64,000 nucleotides of DNA, taken from positions 1 to 64,000 of the forward strand of contig JASANG010004130.1 of assembly GCA_030248215.1 (NCBI GenBank). Direction: 5' to 3'. Both the position numbers and the translations under genes were made by a program. The notes beneath the pieces were generated by a model. That model searched no databases. It saw only the letters and a program-made list of their open reading frames with translations, and was not told the DNA's origin. This document shows, piece by piece, positions 1 to 7,876 of the stretch; positions within the stretch are counted from its first letter, which is position 1, and every line of letters starts with the position of its first letter. Source of the DNA: Enoplolaimus lenunculus (lineage: Eukaryota; Nematoda; Enoplea; Enoplida; Thoracostomopsidae).

Positions 1-261
1 CTATGCCCAGTATGCTATAGAACCAGAAGCTTCGCAAATCACCTTAACTTCGCAAACTAACAATCAGCTAGCTGGCATACTAGTTACTAACACTAACCAG
101 GATGGATAATGCTCGAAACACGATTAGTAACCCAAATCATAATGTTTGTTCTCCGGTAGGAGGGCAATATTGAAAAAAATGAAAGTATCATAAGTTCAAA
201 GTAATCTAGCTGAGCCGTTGGGAAATACTCATACTATTAGGTCACTAGTGTCGGATAAGCG

Positions 262-1473
262 ATGCACCACTTACCCGTACTCTCCTCCACGATGCGAGAT
301 TATTCTGCTCCGGTAGAAGTAGATCGCATAAGGCAGGAGCAACAAGCGGATGAGTCCATAGCCGCAATGGTCGCCTATAAGAGTATCTATACGGTTAAGT
401 TGGATATTCCCCCTGGACAAATACGCTGGATAACAAAACACCATGAGTATTACTTCGTTAATAACGGGATTTTATACCATTTCGCGGATGGTAAAGCCAA
501 AAATAACGTTGAAACATCATTTGTGCAATTAGTGGTACCACAAACGATGCGGAACGAAATTTTAACATCTATACACGATATCGAAGGATCCCACCCTAGT
601 TTCACTCGTACAGCAATTCTAGTCAGAAGACGATTTTTCTGGCCTAACATGCTAACAGATATCAAACAATTTTGTGAAAAATGCATTCCGTGCGCAAAAT
701 TTCGCGAGGGCCCGAATACACGATTACCTATGAAATCGATACAGGTCCCACTAGGCCCTTGGCGTCTCGTAGGTGCGGATCTCATAGGCCCGTTTTCAGT
801 TCCGTCTCAGAGAGGTAATCTTTATATTGCGTGCTTCATTGATTACTTTAGTAAATGGCCCGAAGCAGTGCCCCTTCCAGACGCGAAAAGTGCTTCGGTG
901 TTAGAAGCGTTTTTAGAAAACGTAGTTTACCGATGGGGCGGCCAAGTGCAAAAGCTAATAACTGATCAAGGCCCATGTTTTAAATCGGCAAAATTTTTGT
1001 CCATTTTACAAAAAAAACTAGGAATCGAAGTACAGGCGTGTAGCCCGTATCATCACCAATCCAATGGTCAGGTAGAGCGATTTCAACGAGTTCTTAAAGA
1101 ACATTTAAACATTCTTAGTGACGAGGACCCTAGAGACTGGGACCGTCTGCTTCCAGCCGTCCTCCACTACTATCGCAGTATACCGCATGACACGACAGGT
1201 CAAACACCGGCGTTTGTAAATCTCGGTAGAGATTTACTACTACCAATTGAAACAAAACTTAATCCGCAATTTCAGTCTGAAACATTGCAACAACATGTAA
1301 GACGTATACCGGAAATTTTAGCAGAAACTTGGGTTAAAGTTTCCGAAACTATGGATAAAAATAAGCAAATTCAAAAACAAAATTACGATAAGAAAGTGTC
1401 TAAATTGCAATCAGACACAATCAATTTGTATGATTTAGTCTGGTGTCGTACAGAAACGGCGTTTAGCGTCTAA
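262..1473 (+). CDS. Integrase region of a Ty3/gypsy-like retroelement (fossil)
   Basis: The 403-residue frame starts at an ATG and reads as a retroelement integrase, the enzyme that joins element cDNA to host DNA. An HHCC-type zinc-binding domain spans about residues 100-145, with His105, His111, Cys141 and Cys144 and the usual WPNM segment between them. The RNase H-fold catalytic core spans about 165-285. Its DDE triad is readable as Asp173 (GADLIGPF), Asp235 (ITDQG) and Glu272 (GQVERF). IDYFSKWPEA and SPYHHQSNGQVERF are typical of the Ty3/gypsy group. Reverse transcriptase should lie upstream, outside the window. Nothing is assigned separately in 1-261 or in the roughly 200 bases after the frame. 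Identification as a gypsy-type integrase is secure; clade is not. Confidence 0.93.
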   Translation: MHHLPVLSSTMRDYSAPVEVDRIRQEQQADESIAAMVAYKSIYTVKLDIPPGQIRWITKHHEYYFVNNGILYHFADGKAKNNVETSFVQLVVPQTMRNEILTSIHDIEGSHPSFTRTAILVRRRFFWPNMLTDIKQFCEKCIPCAKFREGPNTRLPMKSIQVPLGPWRLVGADLIGPFSVPSQRGNLYIACFIDYFSKWPEAVPLPDAKSASVLEAFLENVVYRWGGQVQKLITDQGPCFKSAKFLSILQKKLGIEVQACSPYHHQSNGQVERFQRVLKEHLNILSDEDPRDWDRLLPAVLHYYRSIPHDTTGQTPAFVNLGRDLLLPIETKLNPQFQSETLQQHVRRIPEILAETWVKVSETMDKNKQIQKQNYDKKVSKLQSDTINLYDLVWCRTETAFSV

Positions 1474-1678
1474 AACGCATATAGCGCGTTTGGCACCAAA
1501 ATTCAATGGATTATATCGTGTAGTGGAAATAGAAGGTGATAATCTAACATTATGTTCAATAGAAAAACCCGGCCGAAATCGGAAAATAAGGCATAAAAAT
1601 TACTGTAAGAAATATAACGGAACCGAAAAAGAATTTTTGTTCTACTTAAAGCTGCGTAGGTAACGATTCGAAACGGAA

Positions 1679-1876
1679 TTGGCAGAATCTATTTGCTATT
1701 TATGCAAAAAGGAGCATATTACCCCAGGTAATATTCAAAATTGGGTTCAGTGTGATAATATGGAACATAACCCGATAAGATGGTTCCACTTTGAATGTGT
1801 TAACTTTCCTACTAACTACCCGGAAAATAAGCAATGGTATTGTCCGCAGTGTAAATGTGAAGGCTTTTATCCATAA
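1679..1876 (+). CDS. PHD-finger frame downstream of the integrase (fossil)
   Basis: A 65-residue frame with no ATG start has the Cys/His spacing of a PHD zinc finger: CYLCKKEH, then VQCDN, then RWFHFECVN, then WYCPQCKCEG. This gives C-x2-C, a central Cys, H-x2-C and a final C-x2-C, with the Trp two residues before the last CxxC pair that is typical of PHD fingers. Known PHD fingers read histone H3 tails, often methylated Lys4. Its place just after an integrase suggests it once helped steer integration to chromatin, as chromodomains do in chromoviruses; that role is inference. It is read as part of the retroelement because of strand and spacing, and how it was translated is unknown. Confidence 0.72.
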   Translation: MAESICYLCKKEHITPGNIQNWVQCDNMEHNPIRWFHFECVNFPTNYPENKQWYCPQCKCEGFYP

Positions 1877-1967
1877 GTAACCCTAAGCTTCTATTTTTTT
1901 TGTATAACGGTATATTATTATTATAAGGAATTGCTTCAGACCACCAGCACAGCGAAAAAAGGAACGC

Positions 1968-2432
1968 ATGATGGATATACCGCAAGATGATGATACACCG
2001 CAACGTGCGTCAAATTTGTATCAGCGACTCACAGAGCTGCAACCAGGGCGACCTCGTTTGGCGGTAGTCACACGAACGGCAGACGAGGCAAGACTAGCGA
2101 TCGATCATCTTCGCAACAATTCGCAGATGAATATGTTTGCAGTGGACACTGAGTGGTGGAATATGACACCGGCGCAGCGCGAAGCGTTGTTCACTGGCAA
2201 CAAGGCGTTGACGGTTGGATACGTGCTGGCAAGCTGCCCCAGTTATAACGTGAACCCCGCATTATATGCAACAATCGCCGTACACAAAGAAAGAATGGTG
2301 CACACGCGACGGAGCATACGAACGCGAACTCCGGTACATTCAAATACAATCTTGGGGAAAGTCCTGCATCATCATCGATTTAGTGGCTACTCAAGGCGAA
2401 ATCCCTGCGGCAGTTGTGGATTTTCTCGCTGA
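1968..2432 (+). CDS. Frame with DEDD 3'-5' exonuclease-like motif (fossil element)
   Basis: A 154-residue frame begins with a Met-Met-Asp start. Residues 30-65 look like the opening strand-helix-strand of an RNase D/WRN-type 3'-5' exonuclease: LAVVTRTADEARLAIDHL followed by MFAVDTEWW, with Asp60 and Glu62 in the D-x-E arrangement of the ExoI motif. Enzymes of this DEDD fold remove nucleotides from 3' ends using two metal ions. The frame overlaps the next long frame. It follows the integrase and PHD frames on the same strand, so it may be an extra open frame of the retroelement or a host domain captured by it. I do not recall a standard gypsy element with this domain. The fold call rests on a short motif and is moderate. 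Confidence 0.5.
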   Translation: MMDIPQDDDTPQRASNLYQRLTELQPGRPRLAVVTRTADEARLAIDHLRNNSQMNMFAVDTEWWNMTPAQREALFTGNKALTVGYVLASCPSYNVNPALYATIAVHKERMVHTRRSIRTRTPVHSNTILGKVLHHHRFSGYSRRNPCGSCGFSR

Positions 2433-4668
2433 TCCGAACATTTACAAACTGTGTTGGTCTAAAAACGACGATATTAATGCAATCAAACAACATCAAGCCT
2501 TTCGAGGCAGAGATTTTCGTATTACGCCACAACGTACGCAACGGCAAACACGATCACAGATGCGTCAACAACAACAGCAGGCTGAGCCGGTAGGTGAAGC
2601 AGAAACAAGCAAAATCGTATCTGAAGAAGTGACGTCAGCGTCAGCAGTATCGAAGGAAGCGGTGTTGACGGCAGTCGAACAACGATTATTAGCAGATATG
2701 CGCGAACGACGGCCATCGGTGGAGATCGAGCGATGCCGATTACCAGGCGTACCAACAACCGAAGAATATTTACAACATCTTCGATCCAAAGCGGACCCAC
2801 AACTCATGGAGGTGGGTGTCAAGTTGGCAATGCACGACTATCCCGAGTTCGCGAATGCAATATGGGAACAGTGGATGCTGGCGAAGGCAACATTCCTGGC
2901 TGAGAAGACATCGTCGAGTAGCGAAGAGCCGTCGACTTCGAGCGGAACGGTGTCAGTACAAGAAGCAGTAGCGGCAGCAGTTGCAGCACAAGCGCCAGCA
3001 GTTACACAAGAAGATCTGCAGCAACATCTCCAACAACATCCGCAGCAGCAGGACGTTGTGACGCAAAAGACGCACGTGATTATCGAACAGGGTGAGCAAG
3101 TGGATACACCAGTGTTGCGTGTCGAGTGGCGACAACCGACAACCAGTAAGGTGGCAACGACTTCGAGCGAGACGGCAATGACTTCGGCAGAAGCGTTGAT
3201 GCAGGCGCTGCAAAGCAAGCCATCTACATCACGACAATCGCCAGCGGTAGCGTCAGCAGCAGTGACGAGACCAACAGCATCGGCGGAGGCTAAAGTACCG
3301 CAACCGGACTATCGCGAAGAGCGTGATCGACAGAAGGCGCGACAAATACAAAGACAAGAAGAGCGAATTCGACGTGAAGACGAAGAGCGCAAGGAAACGA
3401 CCACGGCAGTGAGTCCTTTGGATCGCGTGCCCCACCTGAAAGAACAGATGCACTATATGGCACCGATACGACCAGACGTGCGGTCTCGAGGACGCTCTAT
3501 CGGCAGAGGACGCGGTCGATCAACAACACCGGATCAGGCACGACCAGGCACCTCTCAATCACCATCGCAGATGCAAGTGGATCGTGTGTCACCAGGCAAA
3601 CAGGCGCAAATGGCGCAAGAACCATTACCGCAACGAAGCGATCCGCGTGCGAAACAATCGGAACGAGTTGACATACCGGAGCAACTCGCATCATTGCCGC
3701 CATTGGTAATCGACGAAGGATCGCCGCAATCGGAGGAGAGGTCGGTACCAGAAGTGCCAGCAGTTGTCGAGCGGCAGCGTCCACAACCATTGATGGAGGT
3801 GCAAGTGCCATCACCAGCGGTTGCAAAGCAGCAGCGTCAGCAACAATCGGAGCAGCAACAACCGAGAGGTGCAGCGGCAGCACCGGCTCAACGGCTCGAA
3901 GAGGCGCACGAACGGATGGTCGATCACTGGCAACAGATGGGACGCGATGCAGGGCGAGGAATCGAGGCGGAGCGCCAATATTGGCATGTGAGGCGACAAT
4001 ACGAATTGCAACAACGAGCGGAAGCGATTGCACGCGACAAAATGGACCAATTCAAACGATCTCAACCACCGTCACGGCCGAACCAACCGCCAATACGGCA
4101 CATGGCAATGTGCCGTTTCTTCACACGCATGCAAGATCAACCGTTGCATACTGAACCGGTGGTGGTCGCGTTCAAACGTTATGGAGAGATGCCGGAACAT
4201 GTATACGAAGCAATGCGAGAACGGTACACGCGGGTGGCAGTAGTGATGGAGGCATGTCGGCGGGCGTTGGAGCAGTATATCCATATCACTACGGCATGCA
4301 AGTTTTTGGCACAGCTGGACCAGCAGGTACCATCTTTAGCAACGGAAATGGTGGCGTTTAATAGACATTTTATGAATATATATCAATCGGTATGCCACCA
4401 GGTGACATCAGCAATAAGGGACGAAGCGTATCCGGATTTCGACGTCGTTTCCCCTAATGACAATATTCCCCCACCGGAAGTAGTTCTATGGTATCTGTAT
4501 GGTGGGGAAGATGGGGCGAAATGGCCGGATATGATCAATAGAATCATGATTGGACAACATCAATACACGGCAGGGTTGGATGCAAGTGCACAGCAAGAAG
4601 GAATACCGGGATCGCGAGTACGTTATTTGCCGGACGATATTCGTTGTGACAATCCATTCCCACAATAA
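2266..4668 (+). CDS. Long Gln-rich frame, exonuclease-like start and unknown C-terminal domain
   Basis: An 800-residue frame. Near its start (about residues 25-72), IQIQSWGKSCIIIDL and DPNIYKLCWSKNDDINAI resemble the second half of the DEDD exonuclease fold, including an ExoII-like Asp. About residues 85-600 are low complexity, rich in Gln, Ala, Pro, Ser and charged residues, with clusters such as RERDRQKARQIQRQEERIR and SRGRSIGRGRGRS that suggest nucleic-acid contact. About residues 610-800 return to ordinary globular composition, with many aromatic residues and an acidic PDFDVVSPND stretch; I recognise no family there. The length and position recall a third retroelement frame. Only 12 bases separate its stop from the start of AT-rich noncoding DNA. 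It could instead be a host-derived gene carried by the element. Confidence 0.55.
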   Translation: MQQSPYTKKEWCTRDGAYERELRYIQIQSWGKSCIIIDLVATQGEIPAAVVDFLADPNIYKLCWSKNDDINAIKQHQAFRGRDFRITPQRTQRQTRSQMRQQQQQAEPVGEAETSKIVSEEVTSASAVSKEAVLTAVEQRLLADMRERRPSVEIERCRLPGVPTTEEYLQHLRSKADPQLMEVGVKLAMHDYPEFANAIWEQWMLAKATFLAEKTSSSSEEPSTSSGTVSVQEAVAAAVAAQAPAVTQEDLQQHLQQHPQQQDVVTQKTHVIIEQGEQVDTPVLRVEWRQPTTSKVATTSSETAMTSAEALMQALQSKPSTSRQSPAVASAAVTRPTASAEAKVPQPDYREERDRQKARQIQRQEERIRREDEERKETTTAVSPLDRVPHLKEQMHYMAPIRPDVRSRGRSIGRGRGRSTTPDQARPGTSQSPSQMQVDRVSPGKQAQMAQEPLPQRSDPRAKQSERVDIPEQLASLPPLVIDEGSPQSEERSVPEVPAVVERQRPQPLMEVQVPSPAVAKQQRQQQSEQQQPRGAAAAPAQRLEEAHERMVDHWQQMGRDAGRGIEAERQYWHVRRQYELQQRAEAIARDKMDQFKRSQPPSRPNQPPIRHMAMCRFFTRMQDQPLHTEPVVVAFKRYGEMPEHVYEAMRERYTRVAVVMEACRRALEQYIHITTACKFLAQLDQQVPSLATEMVAFNRHFMNIYQSVCHQVTSAIRDEAYPDFDVVSPNDNIPPPEVVLWYLYGGEDGAKWPDMINRIMIGQHQYTAGLDASAQQEGIPGSRVRYLPDDIRCDNPFPQ

Positions 4669-5766
4669 TTCCCAATAATTCTAATGGGACATTTTTACTT
4701 ATTTGACTTGTGACATTTCGTAACCGTAATCTCATGTGTAGCAGCTCAATTTACTGGTCATTAATCACTCGGGTATAAGAACTCGTGCTTTATTTTAATG
4801 CTATTGGTAAATAGTATTATAACTTCACTTATTTTACTAGTATTATAATGAATAATGTAAATTTCTTACTAAATAATTTGTTATTTTTACTCAATATAAG
4901 TGCCTAATAATTATGCCAATGTCAAATGGTGCTGTGATTTTTGTGGACTCTCGGTTTAATTGCGATTATGGACATTTCACCATGCTTTAATTAATATTGC
5001 ATTATTTTGACAGTCAACGGCGAAATAATATGATGATGCTGATTACAGTCAATGTATCGTAGTGGTGGACTTTATTCATCTTCCGGTAGGTAATGGTGAA
5101 ACAACAATATAATTGGTGGAATAAGTGGCAAGATGCGACGATGGGTGATGTAATCGATGGACGGGTAATGAAAAGAAAACTGAAATTTTAATAAGAGTGA
5201 AACTAAGCTGAAAGAGTGAATGAGGAGTGAAAGGTAATTGATGAGGCACGATGGATGCAATTTTACGAATTACGACTTTGTAGCGATTAGTCGGTTACTT
5301 GGATACGACTTTTAACACTCGGATTCGACTTTTACTGGTGCTATTTGTAGCTATTAGTAATTGGACTTGTCAGTCACATATCGGATGGCCGAAGATGAAA
5401 AATTCTGTGGTAACAGCATTCTTCTATAAATTCGTAATGTTTACTTGTGTTTTGGTTTGCAAATTTGTCAAATTGATGTGTTTTACTATTTCTGTGGATT
5501 TTGGTAATTATTAATTTTGGGTAAAAATTAACGTTTCGGAACGGAAATTTTACGATGTTTCGAAATAACAAAGTTTTCGGATTGCGGAGTATCTTCGGCT
5601 TATGGACGATTTGTGATGTCTGTAGAGTTATTTTGGTGTATGTAACCTGTGTGGACAGCCTCTGGTTTCAGGTTGTCGTTAACATGTGTGCGTGGCTCTC
5701 TCTGGTGAGTCGCTGTGTGCTGTGGCATCTGCTGATTCTCCCCGATCTTTAAATTTGATATCTTGG

Positions 5767-6007
5767 GTTGCTTTCCGCAACTCCCGATGGGGACATCGGG
5801 CAAAAAGAAAGGGGGATGTACAGATGTCACTGCACCCAGCGCCTCTAAATCTTAGTAGATTTAGGCTTTCGGCAGCTGGAATCACATTTCTGTGAAAATG
5901 TGTGAGCTCTTGGGCTGCACAGAAATTCTGGGAATAATATCTCGGCGGAAAGACCCCGTGCAAGCTTGTGTCGGTAGACACAGCTTTGATTCGGAAGGCT
6001 CTGAGCC
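5767..6007. other. Cluster of short perfect stem-loops
   Basis: At least six inverted repeats follow each other in 240 bases. They are GTTGC/GCAAC at 5767-5781, CCCGAT/ATCGGG at 5783-5800, CTAAATCT/AGATTTAG at 5845-5864, CACATTT/AAATGTG at 5883-5902, TGTGTC/GACACA with a GGTA loop at 5967-5982, and GGCTC/GAGCC at 5997-6007. Between them at 5944-5960 lies GGCGGAAAGACCCCGTG, which differs by one base from the conserved domain V segment of bacterial and mitochondrial large-subunit rRNA as I remember it. The spacing suggests a folded RNA or packaging-type structure inside the retroelement 3' region; function is unknown. Confidence 0.45.
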
Positions 6008-6691
6008 AAAATACGCAGCCCTTGAAGTTTCGGTGTCCCGGAGAGTTGCTACGGGCATGTGTGCACAGGTTGGACAATTGCTGAAAATCGAAATGTTAAG
6101 CAGACTTTTCAGATCTGTCCGGTTGGAGCTGTAAGTGCTCTCGTGGCCCGGAAAGTATGAAAACAGTTCTGAATAGGTGATATTGTATCGGTTCGAGACT
6201 AATTTCAGTGTTTTTGGGTCGAAAACAGTAGTTTCGGATAACTCGAATTTTGTGAAATATCGTTTCGATCTGAATTTTACCAAATTCAGATATTTTGGCT
6301 GTAAAAGTGTGTAATAGGTTTGTAAATGTGCTGAATTTGATGGAATGCATCTAAAAACACTTAATTCTAGCGAAATTTTCGTTTTCTGCGTATTTGAAAA
6401 CCTATAGAAATTTCGACTACCATCGAAATTTATTATAATTATTAGCTATCTTAAAAATATTTTCGTGTACTTTTGGCTTGTTATGCGGAGGAGAGACATC
6501 TTTAATTTGTGTATATTGTTGCAGTTTTGAATTTAATAACACGTGGTTTTCCGTTTTCGTTTAGTTTTGTATTATTATTGGAAATTTAATACAGAATTAG
6601 TGTGGTGTGCGTAGGTGGTTTAGGAGTTATAGAGGTGTCTTGTTACGAATTTCGGAACTAGGTTGACTTTCTCTGTTTCTACCGAAACCGG

Positions 6692-6719
6692 TTATGCAAA
6701 ATTATATAATTTTGCATAA
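6692..6719. repeat. 28-bp perfect palindrome
   Basis: TTATGCAAAATTAT is followed at once by its exact reverse complement. It could be a cruciform or a binding site for a dimeric factor, since the ATGCAAA core resembles an octamer site. It lies in the presumed 3' region of the retroelement. Confidence 0.8.
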
Positions 6720-7876
6720 TCTTTAAATTTTCCCCTGTCCGCCGCTGATTTTGTTGGGAGGATAGAGGACTGATAGTCATTTTTGTGCTATTGATTTTGT
6801 GGTTTAAATTTTCAAGCAGTTTTGAGGGTGGATTGATTTTGCGAATGCGTAATGCCAAGGAGGATGCGCTGGTAAGATTTATTCTGTTGCTTTAGTTCGG
6901 GTGTACTTGTTGCCAGAATTTAGGTGTTAGTTTTCTTAACCCAGTGTTACGTGTTATTTTTCGCTAATAAACTAATAGGCTGAGTTTATGCACATAGTAT
7001 TTACTTCACACACACACGTTTGATTGTTCAACTTGATTTCGGGCTCGGGACTACCGCCCCGTCCCCGTTTCTTTGTAAATATCGCCGTTGAATTAACCCG
7101 CATTTTTCTTGTGTCCCTGAGTGCTTATGCTAGTCACGCATGCGCTGAGCTTGAGTTGATTCAAATTACCTGAGTTTTCAAACGTTGTAACTCGGGTGTT
7201 AGCCGAATTCGTGCACCCGAAACATTTTACCGGTCTACAGTCGAATTTTAGCCAAGTTGAGTTTTCCGCGGAATTTTATATCAGCAGTTGGCCACTTTTA
7301 TTTTTGATTTCGAGTAGAATTTGGGGAATGTGATTGGAATCGGTTATTCGCAAATCTGTGTCGCGCAAGGAATTTGGATATTAGTGTCGCGATGATAATT
7401 TTTTGCGCGAAATTCAATTGTTTGGAAATTTGCGGCGCTCATAAATCGCCGTTATTCGCGCCGCCTTAACTTTTATCCGATTGTCACCCGGTAGAGTGAC
7501 AGCGTGTACTTTCTAGTCAGATTCGCTGGCGGGATCTTACAGTGAACTTGTGTCGGTTTGCGCTTATTTTTCGGCGATCGGTTTCTCGCAAGGACGCTTA
7601 TGCCTAGGGTATTCAGCTGGATTTCCTTGCTTTGGCGTGATGCTTTTAGGCTAAGTGGAGTTACCATTCTCGAAACATGGGTGCATTTCGACTCGATTAC
7701 ACTGGAGTGACGGCTATTTTAGCGGATCCTCGTGATTCCCTGTGTTGGTGACTTTGGGACGAACCTACCCCAGTCGCGGGCCTAGCGTAGCGCAACGCAT
7801 TTGATTATTTTCCATCCATAAGCAGAAAGTTGCCGAGGGTAGGCGGCGCTGTTTTTACTTTCTGACTTATACTTAC

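Larger units (their letters stand above)
1..4668 (+). mobile_element. Fossil Ty3/gypsy-like LTR retroelement, right-hand part
   Basis: The visible parts in order are a Ty3/gypsy-type integrase, a PHD finger, a frame with a 3'-5' exonuclease-like motif and a long Gln/Pro/Ser-rich frame. Protease, reverse transcriptase and RNase H would lie left of the window. No LTR pair can be seen because the left end is missing; the right LTR may lie between 4669 and about 7800. The copy looks broken, with roughly two to four breaks in the visible part, although some expression by frameshift or read-through, as this family uses, cannot be excluded. Long frames survive, so it is probably not very old. It lies antisense to the FAD oxidoreductase gene, apparently within an intron. 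Whether the last two frames belong to the element or to captured DNA is an inference from position and strand. Confidence 0.7.
4669..7876. other. Noncoding stretch, probable 3' region of the retroelement
   Basis: No convincing gene is present on either strand. The short frames here lack motifs and overlap stem-loop sequence. The first 600 bases are AT-rich. From about 5300 the DNA becomes rich in T and G and shows inverted repeats, an AATAAA at about 6965 and a CA run near 7005. These would fit a 3' untranslated region plus LTR, but no partner LTR exists in the window to set the edges. The left intron of the minus-strand FAD gene also covers this stretch. Confidence 0.4.

Noticed and set aside
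450-785. 111-residue minus-strand ORF
   Set aside because: It is antisense to the integrase, whose motifs are unambiguous.
2522-4284. Several minus-strand and alternate-frame ORFs rich in Leu, Arg or Cys
   Set aside because: They are shadows of the long Gln-rich plus-strand frame and show no independent motif.
5679-6350. Overlapping ORFs on both strands
   Set aside because: They lie across the stem-loop cluster and its flank; there are no domains and no splice context.
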